From Siccirubricoccus phaeus (GTDB taxonomy: Bacteria > Pseudomonadota > Alphaproteobacteria > Acetobacterales > Acetobacteraceae), in contig NZ_SRXO01000015.1 of the NCBI RefSeq assembly GCF_008360935.1, positions 58,812 through 122,811 on the forward strand: a DNA stretch of 64,000 bases. The letters are read 5' to 3'. The translations under genes were made by a program, and so were the position numbers. A model generated the notes under the pieces. It saw only the letters and a list, made by a program, of their open reading frames with translations. It ran no database searches and was not told the DNA's origin. Position 1 is the stretch's first letter, and each line of letters begins with the position of its first letter. Below, in pieces: positions 44,590-53,749 of the stretch.

Positions 44590-45474
44590 TCAGCGCAGGA
44601 TCGTCCAGTCGGCCTCGGCCAATTGGCGAATCAGCCTGGTGAGATCGGACACCAGCCGCGCCATGCCGGGCAGCCGCTCGATCCGCAGCTCATCCATATA
44701 GAGCGGCCGCGCCACCTCGATCTGCAGCGCATGCACCCGTTCGCGCGGCCGGCCGTAATGCCGGGTGACATAGCCGCCGGCATAGGGGTCGTTGCGGCGG
44801 ACCCGGTAGCCCATCTGCAGCAGCGCCTCCTCCGCCAGCCTGGTAGCGCGCGGGGCGCAGGCCGTGCCATGCGCGTCGCCCAGCACGAAATCGGGCGGGC
44901 TGGCGGCCTGGGCCGGGTGGGTCGGCATGGAATGGCAGTCGATCAGCAGGCAGTAGCCGAATTCCGCGCGGGTCTCGGCGATCAGCGCCGCCAGCGCCGC
45001 GTGATAGGGCTGCCAGTAGCGGCGGATGCGGTCCTCCGCCTCGGCGAAGGTCAGCTTGTGGCGATAGACCGGCTCCCCCGTCGCCACCACCCGGGCGATG
45101 GTGCCGAGCCCGGCGCCGACCCGGGGGCTCGCAGTGTTCACCCAGGCCGGCAGCGGCCCGTCGAACATATTGGGGTCCAGCTCCCAGGGCTCGCGGTTCA
45201 CGTCGCAGAAGACACGGGGAAAGGTGGCGGCCAGCAGCGGCGCGCCGGAGTCCGGGGCGGCGGCGAAGAGCTCATCGACGAAGCCGTCCTCGCTTTTCCG
45301 CAGCGCCACCGGGTCCAGCCTGGCGGCGGCGACGAATTCCGGCGGGTAGAGCCGGCCGGAATGCGGCGAGGCGAAGACCAGCGGCACGGTCTGCCGCGCC
45401 GGCCTGGTCAGCAGATAGGGTGGCGGGTCGGCGACCGCGGCCAGGGTGGGGGCAAAGTCGGGGGGCAGGTCCAT
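44590..45474 (-). CDS. N-formylglutamate amidohydrolase family protein
   Basis: A 294-residue metal-dependent amidohydrolase. Seen: VFASPHSGRLYPPEF start region, SEDGFVDELF, LIDCHSMPTHP (zinc His and catalytic region), GYVTRHYGRPRERVHALQIEVARPLYMDE. It is a member of the FGase family (HutG in histidine breakdown, though many members act on other formyl amino acids). No other hut gene is near, so the substrate is open. ATG 45474 is preferred to 45513. Converges with the sRNA terminator. Confidence 0.88.
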   Translation of the reverse strand: MDLPPDFAPTLAAVADPPPYLLTRPARQTVPLVFASPHSGRLYPPEFVAAARLDPVALRKSEDGFVDELFAAAPDSGAPLLAATFPRVFCDVNREPWELDPNMFDGPLPAWVNTASPRVGAGLGTIARVVATGEPVYRHKLTFAEAEDRIRRYWQPYHAALAALIAETRAEFGYCLLIDCHSMPTHPAQAASPPDFVLGDAHGTACAPRATRLAEEALLQMGYRVRRNDPYAGGYVTRHYGRPRERVHALQIEVARPLYMDELRIERLPGMARLVSDLTRLIRQLAEADWTILR

Positions 45475-45588
45475 AGGCCATGCGATGAAGCCACAGCTCC
45501 GAGCCGCTGTCATCCATGGTGACGCACGGTGGCGGCTCCGGGCTTGCTCCCGTCGCCGTCCCAGGCTACACAGCCGGCCCCGGGCGAT

Positions 45589-45663
45589 GGGCGCATAGCT
45601 CAGCGGGAGAGCACCACCTTGACACGGTGGGGGTCACAGGTTCAATCCCTGTTGCGCCCACCA
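45589..45663 (+). tRNA. tRNA-Val (GAC)
   Basis: Full cloverleaf: acceptor GGGCGCA / TGCGCCC, D-arm GCTC...GAGC, anticodon stem CCACC / GGTGG with loop TTGACAC (anticodon GAC), T-arm ACAGG TTCAATC CCTGT, discriminator A, and an encoded CCA at 45661-45663. It reads GUC (and GUU) valine codons. No integrase or partial tRNA copy nearby, so no sign of an integrated element. Confidence 0.97.
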
Positions 45664-45913
45664 TCGCCCCCGGTTCCCCTTGTTTTTCAGCGCGTTGGAT
45701 GGCTTCGGCGGCCGGTTGCATAGCGGCGGTCGGCATTCGGTTGTGCGGCTGCTGCGGCGGGTGGCGGCGCCGTCTGCGGATTGCGGCGGCTGTCGTGGAT
45801 GGGCAGCGGCGGGCGCCGGGCTGCCGAGGGCGCAGCGTGCGGCCGGCGCAGCCCTGAAGCCCGCACCGCTGTCTGGCGGCCAGCGCCCCGACCAAGCCTG
45901 CGCTGCGCGTTGT

Positions 45914-46007
45914 CCTGCCGCGGCTTTGCCGCGGCAGGCTGTGCGAAGCGCCGATCACTCGGCGCCTCCCGGGCCCCCACGACGGCGCGCAGCGACGTCG
46001 TGGGGGA
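45914..46007. repeat. Family E element, copy 1; gap 45664-46012 has no gene
   Basis: CCTGCCGCGGCTTTGCCGCGGCAGG hairpin (as CCTGCCGCGG-CTTTG-CCGCGGCAGG), then CTGTGCGAAGCG, and an end CCCCCACGACG / CGTCGTGGGGG stem. It ends five bases before the stop of the thiolase gene. The rest of 45664-45913 is GC-rich with no gene. Confidence 0.8.
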
Positions 46008-46012
46008 ATGGG

Positions 46013-47164
46013 TCAGGGCCGCTCGTTGGAGAAGACGACGGTGCCGGAGGCGCTGAACATGCCGCCGACGCCATGGCAGACGCTGATCTTCGCCCCCGGC
46101 ACCTGCGCGGGCGCGGTGCCGCGCATCTGCCGCACGCTCTCCTGCAAGGCGAACATGCCGTACATGCCGGTATGGGTGTAGGACAGCCCGCCGCCATTGG
46201 TGTTGAGCGGCAGCTTGCCGCCCGGGCGGGTATGGCCCTCGCGGATGAAGTCCTTTGCCTCGCCGCGCCTGACGAAGCCGAGGTCCTCCAGCCCGTACAT
46301 CGGCAGGTGGGCGAAGGCGTCGTAGATCATCAGGTGATCCACATCCTTGCGGTCGATGCCCGCGGCTTCAATGGCAGTCGGGCCTGCCACCCGGAAGGCG
46401 GAGGACGACGTGAAATCCTTCATCTGCGAGACCATGGTGGTCTCCACCGATTCGCCGGTGCCGAGGATGTAGACGGGCTTGGTCGGGAAATCCTTCGCCC
46501 GGTCGCTCTTCGTCAGGATCAGCGCGCCGCCGCCATCCGTCACCAGGCAGCATTGCAGGATGCGGAAGGGGTAGGCGATCATCCGGCTGTTCAGCACGTC
46601 ATCGACCGTGATGGGGTCGCGGAACATGGCGCGCGGATTCTTCCCCGCCCATTCGCGGGTGACGACGGAGACCATCGCCAGGTCCTCATGCGTCACGCCA
46701 TAGGTCTTCATGTAGCGCAGCACGGGGATGGGGAAGAGCGTCGGCGGGCCGAAGGGGCCGAAGGGCGCCTCGAATTGCCCGTTCAGGCTTTCCGGCTCCG
46801 GCGGCCGCGGCGTGGCGTTGATGCGCGACTTGCCACTTTCCCCATGGGTGATGAGGATGGTGTTGGCATAGCCGGCATGGATGGCCGCCGCCGCGTGGCG
46901 GACATGCAGCATGAAGGAACAGCCGCCGACGCCGGTGCCATCCACCCATTTCGGCGTGATGCCGAGGTAATGCGCGATCTGCTGCGGCATCATCGGGCCG
47001 ACGCAGGCGACGCCGTCGATATCGGCGGGCTTGAGGCCGGTCTCCGCCATGGCGTTCAGCGCCGCATCGGCATGCAGCATGATCTGGGACATCTCTGGCA
47101 CCGCGCCGATCCGGGTGGATTCGGCGGCGCCGACGATGGCGATCTCTCCGCGGCTGAGCATCAC
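46013..47164 (-). CDS. Thiolase family protein (SCP-x/acetyl-CoA acetyltransferase type)
   Basis: A 383-residue thiolase-like protein. The nucleophile is probably the Cys of TGVGGCSFMLHVRHAA; YDAFAHLPMYGLEDLG and NTNGGGLSYTHTGMYGMFALQESVRQ hold the His region and GGG loop; the C-terminal CHGVGGMFSASGTVVFSNE holds the last Cys/His region. This subtype is usually paired with a DUF35 OB-fold protein, as here (4-bp overlap at 47161). The pair may form one complex that cleaves or makes a 3-oxoacyl-CoA or steroid side-chain type substrate. Exact role unknown. Confidence 0.88.
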   Translation of the reverse strand: MMLSRGEIAIVGAAESTRIGAVPEMSQIMLHADAALNAMAETGLKPADIDGVACVGPMMPQQIAHYLGITPKWVDGTGVGGCSFMLHVRHAAAAIHAGYANTILITHGESGKSRINATPRPPEPESLNGQFEAPFGPFGPPTLFPIPVLRYMKTYGVTHEDLAMVSVVTREWAGKNPRAMFRDPITVDDVLNSRMIAYPFRILQCCLVTDGGGALILTKSDRAKDFPTKPVYILGTGESVETTMVSQMKDFTSSSAFRVAGPTAIEAAGIDRKDVDHLMIYDAFAHLPMYGLEDLGFVRRGEAKDFIREGHTRPGGKLPLNTNGGGLSYTHTGMYGMFALQESVRQMRGTAPAQVPGAKISVCHGVGGMFSASGTVVFSNERP

Positions 47165-47577
47165 TTGCCCTCCTTCACGGGGCGGAAGAAGGGCAGGCTG
47201 ATCTCCTCATCCATCGCCTCGAACACCACTTCCAAGGGCATGTCGAGCACCAGCGCTTCCGGCGTCTGCTCGCATTCCACGATATTGGTCATCAGGCGCG
47301 GACCTTCCTCCAGCTCCACCACCGCGATGGCGTAGGGCGGGGTGAAGCCCGGCACGGGCCGGTGGTGGATGACGTAGCTGTGCAGCGTGGCGCGGCCGGA
47401 GGCCTGGAAGATCTCCACATTGCGCGTGCCGGTATAGGGGCTGAACGGGCGCGGCGGGAAATAGGCCTTGCCCGTATCGCCGCAGCGCTGGAGGAGCAGC
47501 TTGCCCTCCTTCGCGCCGTCCCAGAAATGCTTGGTCTCCGGCGTGGGTTTCGGCTTGGGCCGGCCTGGCGCGATCAT
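47161..47577 (-). CDS. DUF35 OB-fold protein (degenerate zinc ribbon)
   Basis: A 138-residue partner of thiolases. An N-terminal helix HFWDGAKEGKLLLQRCGDTG leads into a rubredoxin-like ribbon, then an OB fold (ATLHSYVIHHRPVPGFTPPYAIAVVELEEGPRL). Family members have CxxCG...CPxC; here only one Cys (QRCGDTG) remains and FSPYTGT replaces CPxC, so zinc binding is probably lost. Its stop overlaps the thiolase start, which supports a functional pair. Confidence 0.88.
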   Translation of the reverse strand: MIAPGRPKPKPTPETKHFWDGAKEGKLLLQRCGDTGKAYFPPRPFSPYTGTRNVEIFQASGRATLHSYVIHHRPVPGFTPPYAIAVVELEEGPRLMTNIVECEQTPEALVLDMPLEVVFEAMDEEISLPFFRPVKEGK

Positions 47578-47681
47578 CCGCGTTCTCCTCCTCGGGTCTC
47601 GGGACCGCGGAGACTGTCACGGATGAGCGCGCGGGCCAATCGGCCGTTGCGCCGGATGTCGTCGCTGGCGCTGCCCGTTGC

Positions 47682-47772
47682 CCTGCCGCGGCTTTGCCGC
47701 GGCAGGCTGTGCGAAGCATCGACCGAACGGGGATCGGGGTCCCCGCGACGCCGCGAAGCGGTGTCGTGGGGA
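47682..47772. repeat. Family E element, copy 2
   Basis: CCTGCCGCGG-CTTTG-CCGCGGCAGG hairpin and CTGTGCGAAGCATCGACC, then CCCCGCGACGCCGCGAAGCG and TCGTGGGGA. The same first 37 bases as copy 1 with few changes. It ends at the stop of the MBL gene at 47775. Confidence 0.82.
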
Positions 47773-47774
47773 AA

Positions 47775-48650
47775 TCACATGGCGGGATACCAGCCGTCAT
47801 GGATCAGGGTGTAGCCGCCCGGGCGCTTCGCCAGGTGCAGCAGGCCGGGGAAATGCATATGCATGCCCGCCACCGCCAGCCCATCCGTCGCCACCATGTC
47901 GAAAATGCGGGCGCGGGTCGCCACGGCCTGCACCGGATCCACATCGAAGGCCATGGTGACCTCGGGGTGCTGGATCTGGATTTCCGGCAGATGGATGATG
48001 TCGCCCCAGATGAAAAGCTGCTGGTTGCCGGAGGCGATGACATAGCCCGTATGCCCCGGCGTATGGCCCGGCAGCGGCATGGCGGTGACGCCGGGAAAGA
48101 CCTCGCCGCCGGTGAAGGTGCGGGTGCGGCCGGCATAGGGCGCCACCTGGTCGCGCGAGGCCTGGAAATTCCGCTGCCGCCCCACCTCATCCGCCTTGGC
48201 CATCTGCACGTCGTCGTGCCAATGCGCCAGCTCCTGCGCATGCATCACCAGCTCGGCATTCGGGAAGAGACGCTTGCCGTCCTTGCTGAGGCCGTTGGAG
48301 TGGTCCGGGTGCATATGCGTCAGCAGCACCGTGTCGATCTCTTCCGGCGCCACGCCGGCGGCGGCGAGGTTGGCGAAGAGCTTGCCGCCGGTGGGCGACA
48401 TCGCCGTGCCACATCCCGTGTCCACCAGCGCCGCGCGGTCCCCGCTGCGGATGAGGAAGGTGTTCACCGCGGTGCGCCGCGGCACCGGCCGATGCGCCTC
48501 CTGCAGGATGCGCACCGCCTCCTCCGGCGCGATGTTCTGGATGACGGCCATGGAACCGTCGAGGAAGCCGTCGCTGACGCTGGTGACGGTGATGTCGCCG
48601 ACCTTGCGGTGATGGATCGCCGGCACCTGGGTTTCGGGATGCTTGGCCAC
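47775..48650 (-). CDS. MBL-fold metallo-hydrolase
   Basis: A 291-residue metallo-beta-lactamase-fold hydrolase. Zinc motif THMHPDHSNG at 111-120 (HxHxDH), PGHTPGHTGY, IWGDIIHLP with the bridging Asp, and a late HMHFPG. The start KHPETQVPAIHHRKVGDITVTSVSDG resembles AttM/quorum-lactonase-like proteins. Lies in the minus-strand catabolic run between DUF35 and the molybdenum hydroxylase. Likely hydrolyses a lactone or thioester intermediate of that pathway; not provable from sequence. Confidence 0.85.
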   Translation of the reverse strand: MAKHPETQVPAIHHRKVGDITVTSVSDGFLDGSMAVIQNIAPEEAVRILQEAHRPVPRRTAVNTFLIRSGDRAALVDTGCGTAMSPTGGKLFANLAAAGVAPEEIDTVLLTHMHPDHSNGLSKDGKRLFPNAELVMHAQELAHWHDDVQMAKADEVGRQRNFQASRDQVAPYAGRTRTFTGGEVFPGVTAMPLPGHTPGHTGYVIASGNQQLFIWGDIIHLPEIQIQHPEVTMAFDVDPVQAVATRARIFDMVATDGLAVAGMHMHFPGLLHLAKRPGGYTLIHDGWYPAM

Positions 48651-48771
48651 GGAGCTATATCCTCCCTATGCGATGCGGCGGAGAGTATGGCAGGCCCCGC
48701 GCCGCGGCCAGGGGGTGTGCCGGGCCGCCGCCGGCAAGGGCCAGCCCCAAGGCCCGCCCCGCCGCGGCCGG

Positions 48772-51129
48772 CTATCCCTGCGCCGCCTGGATCGCCCGCC
48801 ACACCCGCTCCGGCGTCGCCGGCATCTCGATATCCCGCACCCCGAGCGGGTGCAGCGCATCCACCACCGCGCTCAGCAGCGCCGGCAGGGCGCCGACCGT
48901 CCCGGCCTCCCCTGCCCCTTTCACGCCGAGCGGGTTGGTGGCCGTGGGCACCGGGTTGCTGATGACCTCCATGGCGCAGAGGTCATCCGCCCGCGGCATC
49001 GGGTAGTCCTGGAAGCTCGCCGTCAGGATCTGGCCGTCCGGATCGTAGCGGATCGCCTCGCCGAAGACCTGGCCGAAGCCCTGGGCGATGCCGCCATGGA
49101 TCTGCCCCTTCACCAGCAGCGGGTTGATCACCGTGCCGACATCGTCCGCCACCACGTAGCGCAGCAGCGTGGTCTCGCCCGTTTCCGGGTCCACCTCCAC
49201 CTCGCAGACATGGCAGCCATTGGGGAAGGTGGCGTCGCCCGGGCGGGTGACGAGGGTGGCGGCGAGGCCGAGTTCCTCGCCCATCGGCAGGGCGCCCGGC
49301 ACGTAGCTCTGCTTCGCCAGCGCCTCGATGCCGAGGCCGCGGTCGGTGCCGGCGACGCGGAAGACGCCCCCCTGCTCTGCCGAGGCGTCGAATTCGATGT
49401 CCACCTCATCCGCTTCCAGCAGATGCGCGGCGATGCGCTTGCCGCGCTCGACGATCTTCGCCGCCGCGCCCACCAGCGCGCCGCCGGCCGCCATCATGGA
49501 GCGGGAGCCGATGGTGCCGCGGCCATGGGTGACGAGGTCGGTATCGCCGCAGACCACGCGCAGCCGCTCCGGCGGAATGCCGAGCTTCTCCGCAGCGATC
49601 TGGCGGAACACCGTCTCATGCCCCTGGCCGTGGTTGTGGCTGCCCATCAGCAGGGTGGCGCTGCCGCCGGAATCGAAGCGGATCTCGGCCGCCTCCTCCA
49701 TCGGTCCGCGATGCGGCCCGCCGGCGCTTTCGACGGCGTTGGCGAGGCCGATGCCGCGCAGCCTGCCGCGCGAAGCCGCTTCCGCCCGCCGCGCCGGAAA
49801 GCCGGCCCAGTCGGCGGCTTCCAGCGCCAGCGCCTGGTTCTTCGGGAAATCGCCGCTGTCGTAGGTGTAGTCGAGGCCAGTGCGGAAGGGCATGGCCTCG
49901 GGCGGGATCATGTTGCGGCGGCGCAGCTCGACGCGGTCGATGCCCATGGAATCGGCCGCCAGGTCGATGCAGCGCTCGATGGCGAAGATCGCCTCCGGCC
50001 TGCCGGCGCCGCGATAGGGCGCGGTGGGCTGGGTATGGGTGAAGATGCCGCGCACCTCGGTGCAGATGGCAGGCGTGCGATAGACGCCCGCCAGCCCGCC
50101 GACATTGTTGGTGGAGGAGACCGGCCCCTGCCAGGCGAGATAGGCGCCGAGATTGCACAGCGTGCTGACGCGGAAGGCGAGGAACCGTCCTTCCGCATCC
50201 AGCGCCAGCTCGGCGGTGGAGACATTGTCCCGCGCATGGCTGTCGCTCAGGAAGCTTTCGGTGCGCGTCGCCGTCCAGCGCACCGGCCGGCCGAGCAGCT
50301 TCGCCGCATGCAGGCAGAGGACGTATTCCTGGAAAGGACTCTCCTTCATGCCGAAGCCGCCGCCGACATCGGGGGAGATGATGCGCAGCCGGTTGCTCGG
50401 GACGCCGAGGGCGAATTCGGCGATCTCGTTCCGCATCACATGCGGAAGCTGCGTGCCGGTGACGAGGGTGTAGCGCTCCTCGATCGGGTCGTAGGTCGCC
50501 AGCGCGTTGCGCGGCTCCATGGGGTTGGCGGAAACCCGGGTGATGCGGAATTCGTGGCGCACCACATGCGCGGCGCGGGCGAAGCCGGCCTCCACCGCGG
50601 CGGTATCGCCGAGGCGGAAGAGGAAGCTCTCATTGTCCGGCGCGAATTCCGGCCAGACCGCCGGCGCGCCCGGCTGCACCGCCGCGGCGATATCCGTCAC
50701 CGCCGGCAGCGGTTCGTACGCCACGGCGATCGCCTCCGCCGCATCCAGCGCGGCGGCGCGGCTCTCCGCCACCACGGCGGCGACGGCATCGCCGACATAG
50801 CGCACCGCATCGCTCGCCAGCATACGCCAGGGGGTCTGGGCGATGGGCCGCCCGTCCCGGCGGTGCCGCGGGGTGACGCAGCGCAGCACGCCAAGCTCGC
50901 CGATCCCGGCGGCGGTCAGCACCAGCCGCACGCCGGGCATGGCGCGCGCCGCATCGGCCTCCAGCGCCGTGATCCGCGCCGCGGCATGGGGCGAGCGCAG
51001 CACCACCAGATGCGCCGCGCCGAAGGCCGGATGGTCGTCCACGAAGCGGCCGGCGCCGCGCAGGAAGCGGCCATCCTCCACCCGGCGCATCGGCGTGCCG
51101 ATCCTGATGCCGAGCCCCGCTGGCTGCAT
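48772..51129 (-). CDS. Xanthine-dehydrogenase-family molybdopterin-binding subunit
   Basis: A 785-residue molybdenum hydroxylase large subunit. Seen: GAGRFVDDH start, SPDVGGGFGMKESPFQEYV, TAPYRGAGRPEAIFAIER (cofactor-binding region), GSHNHGQGHETVFRQIAAE, GTIGSRSMMAAGGALV, and NPLGVKGAGEAG with the catalytic Glu near the C-terminus. The position equivalent to CoxL's AYxCSFR lacks that loop, so it is not a form-I CO dehydrogenase. The FAD and Fe-S subunits that normally accompany it are absent here. It needs molybdenum cofactor (moaA at 26.9 kb). Substrate is unknown, perhaps an aromatic or heterocyclic acid. Confidence 0.9.
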   Translation of the reverse strand: MQPAGLGIRIGTPMRRVEDGRFLRGAGRFVDDHPAFGAAHLVVLRSPHAAARITALEADAARAMPGVRLVLTAAGIGELGVLRCVTPRHRRDGRPIAQTPWRMLASDAVRYVGDAVAAVVAESRAAALDAAEAIAVAYEPLPAVTDIAAAVQPGAPAVWPEFAPDNESFLFRLGDTAAVEAGFARAAHVVRHEFRITRVSANPMEPRNALATYDPIEERYTLVTGTQLPHVMRNEIAEFALGVPSNRLRIISPDVGGGFGMKESPFQEYVLCLHAAKLLGRPVRWTATRTESFLSDSHARDNVSTAELALDAEGRFLAFRVSTLCNLGAYLAWQGPVSSTNNVGGLAGVYRTPAICTEVRGIFTHTQPTAPYRGAGRPEAIFAIERCIDLAADSMGIDRVELRRRNMIPPEAMPFRTGLDYTYDSGDFPKNQALALEAADWAGFPARRAEAASRGRLRGIGLANAVESAGGPHRGPMEEAAEIRFDSGGSATLLMGSHNHGQGHETVFRQIAAEKLGIPPERLRVVCGDTDLVTHGRGTIGSRSMMAAGGALVGAAAKIVERGKRIAAHLLEADEVDIEFDASAEQGGVFRVAGTDRGLGIEALAKQSYVPGALPMGEELGLAATLVTRPGDATFPNGCHVCEVEVDPETGETTLLRYVVADDVGTVINPLLVKGQIHGGIAQGFGQVFGEAIRYDPDGQILTASFQDYPMPRADDLCAMEVISNPVPTATNPLGVKGAGEAGTVGALPALLSAVVDALHPLGVRDIEMPATPERVWRAIQAAQG

Positions 51130-51215
51130 CCCTCCCCTCCCCCTTGCCGATCAGCCCCTTCCCGCCACCGCCTTGCCGGCGTCGCTGCGGATGCCCCAAC
51201 CCCGCCGCCCGTCGT

Positions 51216-51308
51216 CCTGCCGCGGCTTCGCCGCTGCGGGCTGGGCGAGACGCTGCCAGTGCAGCGACCCTGGGGTCCCCGCGGCGTCGCGCAGCGACGT
51301 CGTGGGGA
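51216..51308. repeat. Family E element, copy 3
   Basis: CCTGCCGCGG-CTTCG-CCGCTGCGGG, then CTGGGCGAGACGCTGCCAG and CCCCGCGGCGTCGCGCAGCG, ending CGTCGTGGGGAA. It ends four bases before the stop of the dioxygenase gene at 51312. Confidence 0.8.
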
Positions 51309-51311
51309 ATA

Positions 51312-52184
51312 TCAGTAGGGCGTGTCGCCGCACACCGTCACGCGGTGCATGATACGGGTCTCGGCCGGATAGTCGTTGATCGCGAAATGCATGGTGCAGC
51401 GATTGTCCCAGAAGGCCAGCGAGCCGCTGTTCCAGCGGAAGCGGCAGGTGAATTCCGGCCGCGTCGCATGCCGCATCAGGAAGTCGATCAGCGGACGGCT
51501 CTCCGCCTCCGACATGTCCTCGAATTTGTGGAGATGCCCGCCGACGAACAGCGCCTTGCGCCCGGTCTCCGGATGCGTCCGCACCAGCGGATGGGTGGAG
51601 GTGGTCTGCACGTCGCCGGGATCGCGCGTCTTCATCGCCAGGCGGCCGGCGTAGAATTTCTCGCGGCTCTGGCCGTCATGGCCGCTGAGGTTGTTGCCGC
51701 GATAGACGCCCTTCACCTTCTCCAGCATGCGCTGCATGCTGGGCGACAGCGCCTCATAGGCGCGGTAGAGGTTGGTGAAGAGGGTGTCACCGCCGGCAGA
51801 GGGGATCTCCACGCCGTAGAGGATGGTGCCCATGGCGGGCTTCGGGGCGAAGGCCTGGTCGGAGTGCCACTCGCCGCCGAAATTCACCTTATCCGCCGGC
51901 GTTTTCCGGATCTCCAGCACCTCCGGATATTTCTCCATGCCCTGCATGAAGGGGTGCAGGTGAATCTCCCCCCAGCGCCGGGCGAAGGCGAGCTGGCGGT
52001 CCGGCTCCAGCTTCTGGTCGCGGAAGAAGATCACCAGATTGTCCAGCAGCGCCTGGCGGATCTCGCCCATCACCTCCTCGGGCAGGTCCTGCGCCAGGTC
52101 CACCCCGGCGATCTCGGCGCCGATCGTGCCGGCGATGGGGCTCACCTCCAGATGGCGGTAGGTGCTGTTGCGCAGCTCCGGCAT
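51312..52184 (-). CDS. TauD/TfdA family dioxygenase
   Basis: A 290-residue Fe(II)/2-oxoglutarate dioxygenase. Iron ligands His107 and Asp109 (EWHSDQAF) and His266 (CTMHFAIND); Arg277 (AETRIMHRV) binds 2-oxoglutarate. VGGHLHKFEDMSEAES and FRWNSGSLAFWDNR are typical. It resembles the alkyl-sulfonate and 2,4-D dioxygenases, which release an aldehyde or phenol from substrates. In the catabolic run between the molybdenum hydroxylase and an acyl-CoA dehydrogenase. Substrate unknown. Confidence 0.92.
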   Translation of the reverse strand: MPELRNSTYRHLEVSPIAGTIGAEIAGVDLAQDLPEEVMGEIRQALLDNLVIFFRDQKLEPDRQLAFARRWGEIHLHPFMQGMEKYPEVLEIRKTPADKVNFGGEWHSDQAFAPKPAMGTILYGVEIPSAGGDTLFTNLYRAYEALSPSMQRMLEKVKGVYRGNNLSGHDGQSREKFYAGRLAMKTRDPGDVQTTSTHPLVRTHPETGRKALFVGGHLHKFEDMSEAESRPLIDFLMRHATRPEFTCRFRWNSGSLAFWDNRCTMHFAINDYPAETRIMHRVTVCGDTPY

Positions 52185-52487
52185 GGGCTTCTCCCTCTCC
52201 GCTTGGGCGGTCGGGCGACCGCCCGGGGATCATGCGCCGGCCCCGGGGGCCTGGGAAGGGGGCGGCGGCACCGCCCGGCGGGGCGGCGGAGGGGGAAGGC
52301 CGGCAGCCGCAGCGGCCCGCCGCACCGGCGACCCGTATAGTTCGACATCGCTCCGAAATGGCGTGGCCGTGCCGCCAGCGTCCAAGCCCGCGCCTGCGGG
52401 CGGCGGTCCTCGTCGCAGCGTCCGAAGCGCCGATGATCGCGACGCCGCGCGGCGCCAGCAGCGCCGCGGGGGCGGCCCGCATCGCTG
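52185..52487. other. Gene-free gap between dioxygenase and acyl-CoA dehydrogenase
   Basis: 303 GC-rich bases with CGGTCGGGCGACCGCCCGG-like and GGCGGCGGCACCGCC stems. No plausible gene; 52386-52470 may hold a badly decayed family E element (GCGTCCGAAGCGCCGATGATCG), but this is uncertain. Confidence 0.4.
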
Positions 52488-53654
52488 CTACTCCGCCTTG
52501 GCCGGGCGCGGCGGGCGCTGGCTGAAGCGGCGGCCGAACACCTCCTCGGCGATGCGGTTCTTCAGGATCTCGATGGAGCCGCCGGCGATCATCCAGCCGC
52601 GGCAGCGCCGCATGCAGTACTCCACCAGCGCCTCCTGGCTGAAGCCCATGCCGCCCATCACCTGGATGGCCTCGTTCGCCACCTCGAACCCCGCCTGGTT
52701 GCAGGCGAGCTTGGCGATCGCCGTCTCATAGGCCGAGGGCAGGCCGCGATCCGCATTGCTCGCCGCGCGGTAGAGCAGGAGCTGCGCCGCCTCCAGCTTC
52801 AGCGCCATCTCGGCGAATTTCCACTGGATGCCCTGGAACTCGTTCAGCGTGCGGCCGAACTGCTTGCGCACCGCCACATGCTCCTTCGCCCGCTCATACG
52901 CATAGCGGCCGACGGCGAGCGAGCGCGAGGTGTTGCCGATGCGCTCCGCATTGAAGGCCGCCATCTGCTTCTTGAAGCCGCCGGGGCCGAGCAGGAGGTT
53001 CGCCTTCGGCACGCGGCAATCCTCGAAATACAGCGCGCTCCATTCCTCGCCATTCAGGAAGGTGGAGGGCTGGCCGATGGTGAAGCCCGGCGTGCCGCGC
53101 TCGATGAGGATGGAGCCGATGCCGTCGATCCCCGGTCCGAAGCGGCAATAGACCAGGTAGAGCGTCGCCTCCGCGCTATGCGTGCCGAACACCTTGGAGC
53201 CGTTGACGACGTAGTGCTCGCCATCGAGGCGCGCGGTGGTGCGGAGGTCGGTGGCGGCGGAGCCCGCCTCGGGCTCGGTCATGCCGAGGGAGATGGCGTT
53301 GCGCCCGGCCAGCAGATCCGGCAGCCAGCGTTCCTTCTGCGCCGGCGTGGCATATTCGGCGAAGGTACGGATGGGGCCGAAATTGCCGGCCTGGATCACG
53401 TCGGCGCTGCGCGGGCAGACCGCCGCCACCTGCTCGATCGCCAGCACCGCGTCCATCAGCGTGCCGCCCTGGCCGCCATCCTTCTCCGGAATGGTGATGC
53501 CGAGCAGCCCCTGCTGCGCCGCGAGCTGCGCGACGTCGAAGGGGAAATGCGGGTCATGCGCCCGGGCCAGCGCATCCTTCGCCAGGTTCGCCTCGGCGAA
53601 GCGGCGCACCGAGTCGGCGAAGATCCGCTGCTCCTCGCTGAGGCTGAATTCCAT
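52488..53654 (-). CDS. Acyl-CoA dehydrogenase family protein
   Basis: A 388-residue flavoprotein. Seen: EFSLSEEQRIFADSVRRFAE start, GITIPEKDGGQGGTLMDAV, LGMTEPEAGSAATDLRT (FAD/substrate), NGSKVFGTHSAEATLYLVY, VRKQFGRTLNEFQGIQWKFAEM (FAD dimer region), VMGGMGFSQEALVEYCMRRCRGWMIAGGSIEILKNRIAEE. In the C-terminal motif, AGGSIEILKN replaces the usual YEGTNEIQR, so the catalytic-base position differs. ATG 53654. First gene of the minus-strand catabolic run; divergent from CMD at 54048. Confidence 0.9.
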   Translation of the reverse strand: MEFSLSEEQRIFADSVRRFAEANLAKDALARAHDPHFPFDVAQLAAQQGLLGITIPEKDGGQGGTLMDAVLAIEQVAAVCPRSADVIQAGNFGPIRTFAEYATPAQKERWLPDLLAGRNAISLGMTEPEAGSAATDLRTTARLDGEHYVVNGSKVFGTHSAEATLYLVYCRFGPGIDGIGSILIERGTPGFTIGQPSTFLNGEEWSALYFEDCRVPKANLLLGPGGFKKQMAAFNAERIGNTSRSLAVGRYAYERAKEHVAVRKQFGRTLNEFQGIQWKFAEMALKLEAAQLLLYRAASNADRGLPSAYETAIAKLACNQAGFEVANEAIQVMGGMGFSQEALVEYCMRRCRGWMIAGGSIEILKNRIAEEVFGRRFSQRPPRPAKAE

Positions 53655-53749
53655 GGCTGTTCTCCTGGCGGTGTCGCGGGGCAGGTTGATCGCCGGAGCG
53701 CAGCCTTCCCGCAGACCGGTGCCGGTCGGCGGGAAGGCCGGGCTCCCTT

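Noticed and set aside
45589..45663. tRNA-Val as an integration site of a genomic island
   Set aside because: There is no integrase, no duplicated tRNA 3' end and no composition change in the following genes.
48772..51129. Aerobic CO dehydrogenase large subunit CoxL
   Set aside because: The AYxCSFR active-site loop is absent and the small and medium subunits are not adjacent.
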